Assembly (NCBI RefSeq): GCF_004332115.1
Contig: NZ_SJPA01000005.1
Location: 62,001 to 126,000, forward strand
DNA from: Chlorobium sp. N1
GTDB lineage: Bacteria > Bacteroidota > Chlorobiia > Chlorobiales > Chlorobiaceae
Direction: 5' to 3'
DNA: 64,000 bases
The notes beneath the pieces are model-generated. The model had not been told where the DNA came from. It did not search any database and was given only the letters and a program-made list of their open reading frames with translations. The position numbers were made by a program, and so were the translations under genes. Positions 16,467-26,022 of the stretch are shown in pieces. The stretch's first letter is position 1; each line of letters starts with the position of its first letter.

Positions 16467-18524
16467 GTGAAATGGCTGAAACCGCTCATCCTCCTCATCG
16501 TCCTGCTGCCGCTCGTCTCGCTTGCGGCAGCCTGGGCACTCTTTCCGCACTTCGCCCCCTTACTGCTCCGGCCCGTCCTTGAATCACCGGGACGCGACGT
16601 CAGAATCTACGGGCTCCGCCGCCCCTCCTTCAGCGGCATCCGCTGCGATTCCCTCACGGCCACACTCGATGTTCCGCCGGGGCCCTGCTCGTCCGATACG
16701 ACGCATGCCCTCTATCAAGCTATGCTGCGCAACCCGCATATCGGGTGGAATGCGGCGATCCAGCTGGCCCGGGACGACAGGGAACTTGCGCTCAGAATAA
16801 CCCTGACGGCCGACACCCTCTCGATCGTTTCGGGAAACGGGGCGTTCCGGCTCACCGACCCGGAACCCCAGGCCGAGCTTCAGTCGGTTATATCGCCGAA
16901 CGGGTTCAGCCTTCCCGCCATCACGCCCCGCAGCCTCACCTACCCGATCACGGGCGCCACGCTCGAGGCAGGCAGCCTGAAAGCGCTGGGAATCAGCTTT
17001 CCGCTCAGGGCGGAGGCCTCTGGAGGATGGCTTCCTGCCAAAGAGACGATCGGCATAGAGCGCGTTGAAAACGCGGGCGCCGAGCTTCCGCTCTCGTCGA
17101 TCCGTCTGAGGCTCGACGCCCTGCCCGACAGCCTCAGCCACTGCACCCTGTCGCTCTCCGACTGTTCGCTGAGCCTGCAGGGAATGATGCTCTCCACCGA
17201 CACGCTGCGCTACGACATGCGCAGGGGAAGGGCCGCATTCACGCTCCAGGTCACCGGGGCCGACGCAAAGCAGCTGCAGCCGCCAAACGACGCGGCAGAG
17301 AAGACCCCCTTCGCAACCGGGGTCCTGTACGGAAAGATTCCCGTCACCTACGCCGACGGCGTGCTTGCCCTAACCGGCGGGATCGTCGGTGCAAGCGGAG
17401 CGGCCGCCCTCCACTGGTACGACCGCACCGGGGAGGAGTGGCTCTCGCTGGAGGCCCCGCAGGGGCCGATCCTCCGAAACCTGAACGCCCGGATCGGTAT
17501 CGGCGGCCCCTCGGGAGTCGTACTCCGCTCACTCTCGGCAGAACTCTTCGGCGGGAGCGTGAAGGCTCGGCCCCTCGGCTCTTCAGGGCGTTCCGCACTC
17601 CTGACGCTGAAGGATGTCGACGCCCTCCGCCTCGTCCGCTTCCATGGAGGGTTCAAGGGGTCGCTCAACGGCCGCCTGAACGGCACGGTTCCCGTCAGCA
17701 TAGAGCCCGAAGGGTTCTCTGTCCGGAACGCAGCAGTGCGCAGCGAGGGCGGTGGAACCGTCTCCGTTACCGATGCCCAGACGGGTGAAGAGGCCTCCTA
17801 CACCCTCAATAAACCCGCCGCCCTCATCACGCGCTACCCGTCGGGTGCGCTTACGCTGGATTTCAGCATGAAGGAGCTGAAGCGCAAGACCGGGACCGGC
17901 GAGCTGCTCCTGGCCAACCCCGCAGGAAGAGCCATGCTCTGGCATGATCCCGCCGCCCCGGACAGGGTGCGGCTCAACAACTTCAGCGCAGGGTTCTTCA
18001 ATGCGACGCTGAGCATCAGGGAAGCGGACTACGACCTCGGAACCCGCAAAGGCAGCACCGTCCTCCACTTCAGCAGCCTCCCCCTGCAGAAGCTCCTCGA
18101 CATGCAGGGAACCCGAAAGCTTTATGCCACCGGGACCCTCATCGGAGACGTCCCGGTGGAGATGGACGGCGCACTCTTCACCATCACGGACGGAGGAATG
18201 CATTCGGAGCAGTCGGGCCAGATCATCTACGCCACGACGCCCGAGGAGCGCGCGGCAGCGAACCCGGGGCTGCGCATCACCTATGAGGCCCTCACGAACT
18301 TCCTCTACATCCAGCTCACCTCCTCGCTCGACATGCGACCCAACGGCGACTCCGTCATAGCGGTCCATCTCAAGGGCAACAATCCCGACTATCAGGGGGG
18401 GCGCCCGGTCGAGCTCAACCTCACCATACGCCAGAACCTGCTCGACCTCATGAAGAGCCTCAGCATCTCGACCGACATCGAGCGATCGATTTCGGAAAAA
18501 GCCCTCCAGGAGCAAAACAGGTGA
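16467..18524 (+). CDS. ydbH: YdbH-like AsmA-superfamily inter-membrane bridge protein
   Basis: A 685-residue protein with a GTG start and a single N-terminal membrane segment (PLILLIVLLPLVSLAAAWAL). The rest is the repetitive beta-strand pattern of the AsmA/TamB superfamily, and near the end YEALTNFLYIQLTSSLDMRPNGD and LKGNNPDYQGGRPVELNLTIRQNLLDL are the YdbH/DicD-like conserved tail. It should span the periplasm from the inner membrane and, with YnbE, carry phospholipids to the outer membrane. In E. coli it is redundant with TamB and YhdP. The gene closes a four-gene operon. Confidence 0.88.
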   Translation: MKWLKPLILLIVLLPLVSLAAAWALFPHFAPLLLRPVLESPGRDVRIYGLRRPSFSGIRCDSLTATLDVPPGPCSSDTTHALYQAMLRNPHIGWNAAIQLARDDRELALRITLTADTLSIVSGNGAFRLTDPEPQAELQSVISPNGFSLPAITPRSLTYPITGATLEAGSLKALGISFPLRAEASGGWLPAKETIGIERVENAGAELPLSSIRLRLDALPDSLSHCTLSLSDCSLSLQGMMLSTDTLRYDMRRGRAAFTLQVTGADAKQLQPPNDAAEKTPFATGVLYGKIPVTYADGVLALTGGIVGASGAAALHWYDRTGEEWLSLEAPQGPILRNLNARIGIGGPSGVVLRSLSAELFGGSVKARPLGSSGRSALLTLKDVDALRLVRFHGGFKGSLNGRLNGTVPVSIEPEGFSVRNAAVRSEGGGTVSVTDAQTGEEASYTLNKPAALITRYPSGALTLDFSMKELKRKTGTGELLLANPAGRAMLWHDPAAPDRVRLNNFSAGFFNATLSIREADYDLGTRKGSTVLHFSSLPLQKLLDMQGTRKLYATGTLIGDVPVEMDGALFTITDGGMHSEQSGQIIYATTPEERAAANPGLRITYEALTNFLYIQLTSSLDMRPNGDSVIAVHLKGNNPDYQGGRPVELNLTIRQNLLDLMKSLSISTDIERSISEKALQEQNR

Positions 18525-18728
18525 CTGCTGCCCAAGCAGTTTCCTACATGGCGGTACAGAGTTCCCCGTTTCCTACATATCCGTAGTCCCCCTCGGTCAT
18601 CCACCCATACCTCCTCTCCCCATAGATCCTTGCAGGGGGCCCCTGCCGCTGATTCCCGCGATATCGGCATGCTTGTTGCATGAACTGGTTGAGCCCTCAT
18701 CAGAAAAACCAGAAACAGCGCACGACCC
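18524..18728. other. Intergenic stretch with hairpin and short direct repeat
   Basis: About 200 bases between ydbH and the next gene. Just after the ydbH stop is a small inverted repeat, ACTGCT-AGCAGT (18524-18529 and 18535-18540), too short and without a T run to be a convincing terminator. GTTTCCTACAT occurs twice (18539-18549 and 18568-18578). I see no coding sequence or clear promoter. Confidence 0.35.
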
Positions 18729-19676
18729 ATGACAACAGAAACCCCGACCTCATTCACCGCTCCCTACGGAGGACTCGAAGGCGTCACGTTCCGGGAGCTG
18801 GCCTCCAACGCAAAAATGGACGGAGGCTTCATCGACGAAGCGCAGCTGCTTTCGACGCCCTACGGCGAACTGGTTCCGCAGTTCGAAGCCGAAGACATGG
18901 GACGGCGCACCCTGAAACCGCTGTGTTTCTACAAGGATGGCGCACCCAAATCCATCCCGTTGCAATCACAGGCTGTCATCTCGACGCCGGTCGGCCCCCT
19001 CCCCGCCGAACTGGTCACCTTCTACCCGTCCGGCGCGCTCAAGCGGGTCTTCCCGCTCGACGGCAAACTGAGCGGTTTCTGGTCCTGGCAGAACGAACTG
19101 AAGCTTGCCCATGAGCTCGAGTTCGACTCCCCCTCCGGGCCTCTTCGCGCGAAGGTCATCGCGTTCCGCTTCTATGAGAGCGGGGCCCTCAAGAGCCTGA
19201 CGCTCTGGCCGGGCCAGGCGCTCGACATCATGACGCCTGTCGGGATCGTAACGACGAGAAAAGGAGTGGCCTACCATGAAGACGGGAGCGTGCGTTCGGT
19301 CGAGCCGATGAAGAAGACCGAGGTTTCGACGCCGATCGGAACCATGAGGGCCTACGATAACGAACCCGCCGGTATCCACGGGGACAGCAACTCGCTGGAG
19401 TTCGCAGCAGACGGCACGCTGCAGGGGCTCAGCACGATCGACGACGCAATCGAAACCGAGAGCGGCGGGATCGTCAGGCTGTTCAGGCCGGGCCTGAAAA
19501 ACAATGTCTGCGGGGACGAGCGGAAGGTGAGCGTGCCGATGCGGGTGCGCTTCGAAGGCGAACGGATATGGATCGACGGGGCGGCCGGAATGGGGATTGC
19601 CGCCGCGGACTGCCGCCTGGTTCCGCTCAAGAAGGAACGTCAGGGTGAGGAGCCCGCCTACTCCTGCTCCGACTGA
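18729..19676 (+). CDS. MORN-like repeat protein of unknown function
   Basis: A 315-residue protein without signal peptide or membrane segment. It consists of four or five imperfect units of about 40 residues with the pattern (S)TPxGxL, then FYxSGALKS or a variant: STPYGELVPQ...CFYKDGAPKS, STPVGPLPAE...TFYPSGALKR, DSPSGPLRAK...RFYESGALKS, MTPVGIVTTR...AYHEDGSVRS, STPIGTMRAY. This resembles MORN-type or toxin-like antidote repeats in which each unit forms a beta-hairpin. I do not recognise a specific family member and assign no function. Its 3' end overlaps the convergent flavoprotein gene by 19 bases. Confidence 0.7.
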   Translation: MTTETPTSFTAPYGGLEGVTFRELASNAKMDGGFIDEAQLLSTPYGELVPQFEAEDMGRRTLKPLCFYKDGAPKSIPLQSQAVISTPVGPLPAELVTFYPSGALKRVFPLDGKLSGFWSWQNELKLAHELEFDSPSGPLRAKVIAFRFYESGALKSLTLWPGQALDIMTPVGIVTTRKGVAYHEDGSVRSVEPMKKTEVSTPIGTMRAYDNEPAGIHGDSNSLEFAADGTLQGLSTIDDAIETESGGIVRLFRPGLKNNVCGDERKVSVPMRVRFEGERIWIDGAAGMGIAAADCRLVPLKKERQGEEPAYSCSD

Positions 19677-20989
19677 GCGGCCGACATGCCGGCAAGCCAG
19701 CCGGTCGAGAACGCAGCCTGGAGGTTGAAGCCGCCGATCTCGCCTGCGTAATCGAGCACTTCGCCGGTAAGGTAGAGTCCCGGTACCCGACGCGACTCCA
19801 TCGTCCGGGGGTTCACCTCCGAGAGCACGACGCCGCCGGCGGAAACCTCGCCCTGCTCCATCGGCACCCGCTCGAGCTCACCGAGCGGGAGGCGTTTCAG
19901 GACCGCGACAAGCGCCTGTCGGCGTTTCTTCTGGAGCCCTCCCCATATGGTATCTGCACCGATTCCTCCCTGATGCAGGAGATGCTCGACAAGGGCGGTC
20001 GGAATGGTTCCGTTGGGGCACTCTCCCCCGCCGATCCCCTTTTGGGGCGCGATCGGACATCCCTGCAGGAACTTGCGGACCATCTGCGAGCCATGGCGCG
20101 CCGCATGCCGGAGCAGCTCCTCATCGAGCGCTCCCGGCTCATGGAACGGAAAGAGGTCTGCCGAAAGCGTGCACGCCCCGCTCTCCGCCATGATGCGGGC
20201 CGCCTCCCTCGAAAGCGAGAGCGCGGCAGGACCGCTGAGTCCGCGGTGGGTGAAGAGCACGTCGCCACGGCGCACCGCCTTCAGCCTGCCGGAGGCGGCA
20301 TAGAGGCTCACGCCGCGGAGCGCCACGCCCGACAGGGCACTTCCAGGAGGATCCTTGAGATAGAGCGGCGCCAGGGCGGGCGCTGCGGCGGATTTGGCAT
20401 GGCCGAGCGATACGGCAAGGCGCATACCGTCACCCGTCGTGCCGAGCTGCGGCCATGAGGTGCCGCCTGCAGAGATGATGAGCCGCCGGGCATAAGAGAG
20501 CGTGTCGCCGGTCTCGAGCTCGAAGAGTCCCTCATGGAAACGCACACCGGTCACCCTCGCCTCATACACGGTCCGCACGCCGGCCCGTCGGACAAGGGAT
20601 GCAAGCGTTTCGGCAACCGAGTCGGCGTTTCCCTGCCGGGTGAACACCTTCCCGTCCGGACGGCTGAGGAGCTTTACGCCCTCGGCCTCCATCATCTCCA
20701 TGATCCGGCGGTTCGTGAAGCCGTGGACGGCATGGCGGAGAAATCGGCGTTCGGCCGGCTCGAGGAAGCCCTTCTCGAGAAGCAGGTCGACCGGTCCGTC
20801 GTGCGTCAGGTTGCACTTCCCGCCGCCCGATATCCTGATTTTCTCACCCTGGCGGCCGTTTCGCTCGAAAAGGGTGACGGCATGAAGATTGCGCCTGCGG
20901 CCTGTTTCGGCAAAGACCTTTGAGGCGGCTATAGCCGCAGCCATTCCTGAGGCTCCGCCGCCGATGATGGCGATCTCTATGGTTGGCAT
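19658..20989 (-). CDS. BaiN/HI0933-family FAD-dependent oxidoreductase
   Basis: A 443-residue flavoprotein. FAD-binding GGGASGMAAAIAASK is at the N-terminus, then the family signature RISGGGKCNLTHDG about residues 53-66, AGGTSWPQLGTTGDGMRLA near 175-193, and a C-terminal GLYLTGEVLDYAGEIGGFNLQAAFSTG that closes the FAD site. The HI0933 family (also called BaiN or AhpF-like NAD(P)/FAD proteins) has few proven reactions; some members reduce bile acids in gut bacteria. Length is normal. It is an isolated gene, converging with the repeat protein before it. Confidence 0.85.
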   Translation of the reverse strand: MPTIEIAIIGGGASGMAAAIAASKVFAETGRRRNLHAVTLFERNGRQGEKIRISGGGKCNLTHDGPVDLLLEKGFLEPAERRFLRHAVHGFTNRRIMEMMEAEGVKLLSRPDGKVFTRQGNADSVAETLASLVRRAGVRTVYEARVTGVRFHEGLFELETGDTLSYARRLIISAGGTSWPQLGTTGDGMRLAVSLGHAKSAAAPALAPLYLKDPPGSALSGVALRGVSLYAASGRLKAVRRGDVLFTHRGLSGPAALSLSREAARIMAESGACTLSADLFPFHEPGALDEELLRHAARHGSQMVRKFLQGCPIAPQKGIGGGECPNGTIPTALVEHLLHQGGIGADTIWGGLQKKRRQALVAVLKRLPLGELERVPMEQGEVSAGGVVLSEVNPRTMESRRVPGLYLTGEVLDYAGEIGGFNLQAAFSTGWLAGMSAAQSEQE

Positions 20990-21020
20990 CTGCGTGCAAT
21001 GCGGCTTGCGCTCGCCCCGT

Positions 21021-22217
21021 TTATTTTCTCTCGATAACCCTCACTTTGTCCCTCAGCGCTGCTGAAGGATGCAGGACAACATACGCACCATCATCGATTC
21101 CCGAAAGCACTTCCGCCTCACGCGTACCAACAAGCCCGACCCTGACCGTTTTTTCCCTGGCTCGTCCGTCCTCGACCTGAAAAAGATGCCAGGCCTCCCC
21201 CACACGGAAGAGCGAACTGAGAGGGACCTTCCGGACATGATCTGCGCCGGCAAGCACGATCAGCGCACGGACACGGAAGTTGTCGCCGAGTGCGCTCTCG
21301 AGCCGTTCAGGCGCGACGATCACGTTCACCCGCCGCTCCTCGACGCCCAGCGCAGAGATCTTGGTGAAGGCGGCCGGCTCGATCCGCAGCACACGGCCTG
21401 CGAGCGGGGCCGGGCCTCCCCAGTCACGAATCTCCACCGAATCGCCGACACTGACCTTCACGGCATCAGACGAGAGAAGGTCGACGACGATCTCAAGAGT
21501 CGACGGATCGCCGACGTCGAGCAGCGGCGTCCCTGCAGCCACCACCCGTTCGCTTTTTTCGTGGATGCGCAGCACCCGGCCGTCAGCCGGAGAGAGCGCA
21601 TGGACAGGACTGCGGCCGAGCGTGCGATCGATTGCCGCCCGTTCGGAGCCGTAACGGAAGCGTGCGGCCTCAAGAGCGGCCGTGGCGGTGAGCAGCTCTT
21701 TCTGCAGCATGGCCGAATCATTGCGGGCCAGCTCGAACGCCTCCCTCGAGACGACGCCCTCACGGTAGAGCCTCCGGTACCGTATCGCCCTCAGTCCGGC
21801 CTGCGCAAGGTCGAGCCCCACCCTGTTCCGGCGGGCCTCAGCCTCATCGAGCAACGCCAGTGCCGCCTTCGCACTGAAATCCGCCGCACGGTACTGCCTG
21901 GCGTCCAGTGCGGGAGGAAGGACGGAGGCTAAGGTCATGCCGCGTCGGACCGAGTCCCCGACCTCGGCCGTGATGCGCTCCAGCCGCCCTGCGACGGGAG
22001 CGGCAACGATGAAACGGTCCCTGAGCCTGGCCGCCCCCTCCTGCTCGATCGTGACCCGCAGCGGGCCGGTAAGGACAGGCGCGGTATCGACCGGAAGCGG
22101 TGCCGGCCGGAGGGCGAAGTAGAGCCCGAGCAGGGCGAGCAGGGCCGCTACGGCGGCGAGCAGCCCTTTTTGGGCCTTCCGTCGCGTTTCAGCCAGGATC
22201 TTAATAGTGCGCTTCAT
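21021..22217 (-). CDS. HlyD/MacA-like membrane-fusion protein of ABC exporter
   Basis: A 398-residue periplasmic adaptor. It starts at the ATG that overlaps the upstream permease stop (ATGA), then has one membrane anchor (GLLAAVAALLALLGLYFAL), a lipoyl/barrel-sandwich domain (RDRFIVAAPVAGRLERITA, then GDSVRRG), an alpha-helical hairpin with alanine-rich heptads, and the second lipoyl half (SPADGRVLRIHEKSERVV). It would connect the inner-membrane ABC pump to an outer-membrane exit or act alone in lipid or peptide export. Third gene of the set ABC ATPase, permease, adaptor. Confidence 0.87.
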   Translation of the reverse strand: MKRTIKILAETRRKAQKGLLAAVAALLALLGLYFALRPAPLPVDTAPVLTGPLRVTIEQEGAARLRDRFIVAAPVAGRLERITAEVGDSVRRGMTLASVLPPALDARQYRAADFSAKAALALLDEAEARRNRVGLDLAQAGLRAIRYRRLYREGVVSREAFELARNDSAMLQKELLTATAALEAARFRYGSERAAIDRTLGRSPVHALSPADGRVLRIHEKSERVVAAGTPLLDVGDPSTLEIVVDLLSSDAVKVSVGDSVEIRDWGGPAPLAGRVLRIEPAAFTKISALGVEERRVNVIVAPERLESALGDNFRVRALIVLAGADHVRKVPLSSLFRVGEAWHLFQVEDGRAREKTVRVGLVGTREAEVLSGIDDGAYVVLHPSAALRDKVRVIERK

Positions 22218-24580
22218 TCCCTTGTTTTCAGTACTTCGATGAGATCCATCTTCAGGAGCCGTCCCCTCACCGCCAGGCCCGAAAGGGCAGATACGGCCGC
22301 CACCACAGCGAATGCGAAGAGGAAATTTCCGTTGGTGAAGACCAGCGGCATGCGATAGAGCTCCGAGCTGAGCGAACATGAGAGCAGTGCCGATAGGCCG
22401 ATCCCCATAAGATACCCCGGCAGGATGGCTGCTGCGGTAATGAGGGCCTGCTCGGCAAGCAGGATGAAGGAGATCTCTCCCTTGGTCATGCCAAGTATCC
22501 GCAGGCTGGCAAGTTCCCTCGCGCGTTCGGAGAGCGAGATGCGGGCCCAGTTGTAAACTACGGCAAAAGCCAGCACACAGGCAAATACGGTAAGGATGAG
22601 GGTCGAGGTGGTCATGCTTCGGGCTATCAGCTCGTCGAAGCTCTGCCTGAGGGCCTTCACCATCATGACGCCGGAAACTCCCGGCGTAGCCTTCAGCTCC
22701 CTGTAGAGCTGGGCCGTACGGGCCGGATCGGTCCTCAGGAACGCCCCGTTCACCACCCCGCCGTCGCCGGCAAGGCGGTTGAGGGCATCAAGGTCCATAG
22801 AGGCTGAAAGGCCGAGGATCTCGTCCATCGTTCCGGCAATATAGACCCTGCCGGAGCGACGCTCGCCCTGCAGGAACTCCACGCCGAGGCTGTCCCCTGC
22901 CCGGACGCCGAGAATGGAGGCGAGCTCCGTGGTGAGGATGACCCCTTCAGGAGGCAGCCGCCTGTTGCGCCCCTGGCTGTCGATCAGGCGCTGCAGGCCT
23001 GAGCTGCCGGGGAGTCCCCGGATCGGCTGGCGGCGGGATCGATGGCCTGAAAAGAGCCTGGCGGGCTCTTCCCGGTAGTACTCCCCTTCGATGACGCCCT
23101 CAAGCGAAGCGATTGAGGAGGTGATGGAGGGCGGCATGGGATCATTGAAGAGCAGTGTGAGATCCTCCCGGTGTTTATCGGTGAACTCCAGCTCGACCAT
23201 CCGTTCAACGGCGTCATAGGCATAGCGCCCGGAAATGAGGATCGCTACGGCCAGTGCGACCATGCAGACGGAGATCGCTGCTTTCCAGGGACGCCGCTCC
23301 AGGCTGCGCACGACCATCTTCACCGGAACGGGAAGACGCATCAGAACCTGCAGCCGGTCAAGAACACCGCTCCGGTAGCGATGCGGCGACTCCGGCCGCA
23401 TCGCCTCTGCGGGTGGAAGTGAGCCGGCCCTCCTGACTGCGGAAGCGGCTCCTGCGAGGGCTGAGGAAAAACTGAGCAGGGTGCCGAGCAGGACGTCGGA
23501 CGCCCTGAACAGGTAGAGCGGGTTCGGGAAGTTGTAGAAATCAGCGTAGATGGCCATGAGGCCCCTGCCGAGCCACAGGCCGAGCAGGGACCCGAGAACC
23601 GATCCCGCCGCAGCCGGCAGGAGCGCAACGCCGAGATAGTGCATGCCGACCTCCCTTCCGCTGTAGCCCATCGCCTTCATGAGGGCGATCTGTCCGCGCT
23701 GGACGGCCACCGTCCGCGACATGATGATGTGAAGGAGGAACACGCCGACCCCCATGAACACGGCCGGAAGAAAGGTGACCTGGATGCCGACCTGCCGGAT
23801 CTCGTCGGTGATGAAACGGTCGGAGATCTGCCCACTGCGGCCGTAGGCGCCGAGAGAGCCGTATCTGGCGAACAGGCGATCAAGCCCTTCGATCACCTCA
23901 CCCTCCGAAGCATCGCCTTGCAGCGTGAGCGAAATGTCGTTGAACGCGCCGCTCATGCCGAGAGCGGACTCCAGGGTACGCCGGCCCATCCAGAAGATTC
24001 CGAAATGGCGGCTATCGGGAAAGAACGCACCCGGCTGCACCTCATAGACGTATTCAGGAGAGAGCCCCGCACCCACGATCCGCAGCTCCTTGCGCCTCCC
24101 GTTGATCACTGCTGCGATCGTCTCCCCGGGCTGCAGATGGTTTGCCTCGAGGAACGGGCGGCTCACGACCACCTCGTCGTCGGCTTCCGGCTCGATGCTG
24201 CGCCCGCTTACTATCGCAACGCCGTTGAGCTGAAGCTCGTCCCGATAGTCCGGAATGGAGATCAGCCGGCCGGTCGCCGGCTCCTCGACACCCGGAATAT
24301 CGATCGTCACGTCGGTAACGACACGGGTGCTCACCATCGCGACTCCCGGGATCCTCATCGCTGCATCCCCCAACCGCTCCGGAGCCCGCTTCAGCTGCAT
24401 GAAGACGTCGGCGAACCGGTACCGGGCGTAGTAGCGCGAAAGGGTCGCTTCAAGGGAGTGCCTGACGCTGCCCATCGACACGAATACCGAGATGCCCGAG
24501 GCCACGACCAGCGAGACGGCAAGCATCTGCGCCCTCTGGCGCCAGAGTTCCCGGTACAGTTTTTTTCGAAGTGCCCGCAT
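22214..24580 (-). CDS. FtsX-family ABC transporter permease (exporter)
   Basis: A 788-residue permease. The ATG at 24580 is preferred because GGAG stands a few bases upstream; an ATG at 24595 is possible and would overlap the ATPase stop. The N-terminal membrane segment (MLAVSLVVASGISVFVSMGS) is followed by a large periplasmic domain, then two sets of membrane helices of the FtsX type (for example VFMGVGVFLLHIIMSRTVAV and LILTVFACVLAFAVVYNWARI near the C-terminus, where ASLRILGMTKGEISFILLAE is the coupling region). It resembles MacB/LolE-like and DevC-type permeases rather than importers. Substrate unknown. Confidence 0.85.
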   Translation of the reverse strand: MRALRKKLYRELWRQRAQMLAVSLVVASGISVFVSMGSVRHSLEATLSRYYARYRFADVFMQLKRAPERLGDAAMRIPGVAMVSTRVVTDVTIDIPGVEEPATGRLISIPDYRDELQLNGVAIVSGRSIEPEADDEVVVSRPFLEANHLQPGETIAAVINGRRKELRIVGAGLSPEYVYEVQPGAFFPDSRHFGIFWMGRRTLESALGMSGAFNDISLTLQGDASEGEVIEGLDRLFARYGSLGAYGRSGQISDRFITDEIRQVGIQVTFLPAVFMGVGVFLLHIIMSRTVAVQRGQIALMKAMGYSGREVGMHYLGVALLPAAAGSVLGSLLGLWLGRGLMAIYADFYNFPNPLYLFRASDVLLGTLLSFSSALAGAASAVRRAGSLPPAEAMRPESPHRYRSGVLDRLQVLMRLPVPVKMVVRSLERRPWKAAISVCMVALAVAILISGRYAYDAVERMVELEFTDKHREDLTLLFNDPMPPSITSSIASLEGVIEGEYYREEPARLFSGHRSRRQPIRGLPGSSGLQRLIDSQGRNRRLPPEGVILTTELASILGVRAGDSLGVEFLQGERRSGRVYIAGTMDEILGLSASMDLDALNRLAGDGGVVNGAFLRTDPARTAQLYRELKATPGVSGVMMVKALRQSFDELIARSMTTSTLILTVFACVLAFAVVYNWARISLSERARELASLRILGMTKGEISFILLAEQALITAAAILPGYLMGIGLSALLSCSLSSELYRMPLVFTNGNFLFAFAVVAAVSALSGLAVRGRLLKMDLIEVLKTRE

Positions 24581-24588
24581 GCGCTCTC

Positions 24589-25332
24589 CTACCATTCGAG
24601 TTCCGAGGGAGGACGGCGGCTCTCGTTGCGAAAATCCTCCCATACCTCGCCGCTGCGCATCCGTACGACGCGGTCGCCGATGCCGGCAATCGAGGCGTTG
24701 TGGGTAATGAGCAGCACCGTCGTTCCCAGTTCGTCGTTCACCTTCCTGATCACGTCCAGCACCAGCTTCCCGGTCTGGAAATCAAGCGCACCTGTCGGTT
24801 CGTCGCAGAGCAGCAGTTCGGGCTGCTTGGCCACGGCGCGCGCAATCGCGACACGCTGCTGCTCACCGCCAGAAAGCTGGGCGGGAAAATGATGCAGTCG
24901 CCCTTCGAGCCCGACAAGTTGCAGAGCATCGGAGGCGGGCATCGGTTCCCGGGCGATGTCGGTCACCAGCTCGACGTTCTCCAACGCCGTCAGGCTGGGA
25001 ATGAGGTTGAAGAACTGGAAGACAAAGCCGATCGAATGGCGTCGGTATGCCGTCAGCTCTGCATCGCCAGCCTCCGAAAGATCCCGGTCCCTGAAATAGA
25101 GCTTCCCCTCCGTCACCGAGTCCAGGCCTCCGATGATGTTCAGAAGCGTCGACTTCCCGCTGCCGGAAGCCCCGAGCAGGACGGCAAGCTCGCCGGATGA
25201 AAAGGAGAGCGTGACATGTTTCAGGGCATCGACCCGGACCTCGCCCATCTGGTACGACTTCGATACGCCCTCGATTTTGAGAAGCGCCAGAGCGCCGGCG
25301 GCAGGAAGGGGTCGATGGATGAATCCGGCCAT
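24589..25332 (-). CDS. LolD/MacB-like ABC exporter ATPase
   Basis: A 247-residue ATPase from the ATG at 25332 (an ATG at 25371 would add 13 residues; no strong ribosome-binding site favours either). Walker [11 protein letters not shown]-loop [20 protein letters not shown], signature [14 protein letters not shown], Walker [13 protein letters not shown] and the H-loop LLITHN are all intact, and the ALDFQTG phrase is typical of LolD/MacB exporters. It powers the FtsX-type permease encoded 8 bases downstream, with the HlyD-like adaptor behind it. Confidence 0.9.
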   Translation of the reverse strand: MAGFIHRPLPAAGALALLKIEGVSKSYQMGEVRVDALKHVTLSFSSGELAVLLGASGSGKSTLLNIIGGLDSVTEGKLYFRDRDLSEAGDAELTAYRRHSIGFVFQFFNLIPSLTALENVELVTDIAREPMPASDALQLVGLEGRLHHFPAQLSGGEQQRVAIARAVAKQPELLLCDEPTGALDFQTGKLVLDVIRKVNDELGTTVLLITHNASIAGIGDRVVRMRSGEVWEDFRNESRRPPSELEW

Positions 25333-25530
25333 GGCATGATGGAATTGTGCTGAAGCGGAGTACGATCGCACGTGTGGCTGATGAACGAGCCCGGGGTTGC
25401 GGCCCGTGAAGCCTTTTATCTCATAACCGCTTTGGGCGCCATATCATTTCCGTGAGGAGGGGAAGGGAGGAACGCCGTTTTTTTTGTAACATTCCCCACT
25501 CCATGGTTCAGCAACCCCAACCCGCACGGC
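25333..25530. other. Intergenic region between divergent genes
   Basis: About 200 bases between the ABC exporter genes (leftward) and the SET-domain gene (rightward). It must hold promoters for both directions, but I see no clear consensus boxes. A T-rich run (CCGTTTTTTTTGTAAC) lies near 25473-25490. Confidence 0.35.
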
Positions 25531-26022
25531 ATGTCGAGCACGACCCTTTTTGTTCAGGCGATCATCTTCATTCTTGGAATCCTGACCGGCGCCGCAGCGC
25601 TCTCAATGCGCAGGAGAGCGCCCGGCACGGGCGGGCACGGAAAACTTCAGGTCGGTGCGTCGAGCGTGGCCGGAAGGGGCGTCTTCGCCACGAAGCCGAT
25701 CGGCGAGGGGGAGATCATCGAACGGTGCCCGGTCCTCGAGGTGACGGACAGGGACGTTGGCGGAGAACTGCTCAACTATGTCTTCTACGGCAACAGCGAG
25801 CAGTCGCGGCTGGTGGTGATGGGATACGGGATGCTCTTCAACCACTCGTTCGAGCCCAACGTGGCCTACTGGCTGGAAGAGTCCCAAACAGGGCCGGTCC
25901 TCGTACTGTACGCCAAAAGAGCGGTCGCGAAGGGGGAAGAGCTGTTCTACGACTACGGGAAGGAGTGGTGGGAGACCCGGCAGCAGGCCGCCGGGGTCCC
26001 TGGTGGAACGGCTTCAGCCTAG
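25531..26022 (+). CDS. Membrane-anchored SET-domain protein
   Basis: A 163-residue protein. Residues about 6-25 form a hydrophobic segment (LFVQAIIFILGILTGAAAL). Residues about 38-145 are a compact SET domain of the lysine-methyltransferase type: GRGVFATKPIGEGEIIE (48-64), FNHSFEPNVAYW with the NHS motif at 104-106, and AVAKGEELFYDYG ending in the DYG at 141-143. SET proteins use S-adenosylmethionine; bacterial ones can methylate proteins but most have no known target. Its stop is 4 bases into the convergent SQR-like gene. Confidence 0.75.
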   Translation: MSSTTLFVQAIIFILGILTGAAALSMRRRAPGTGGHGKLQVGASSVAGRGVFATKPIGEGEIIERCPVLEVTDRDVGGELLNYVFYGNSEQSRLVVMGYGMLFNHSFEPNVAYWLEESQTGPVLVLYAKRAVAKGEELFYDYGKEWWETRQQAAGVPGGTASA

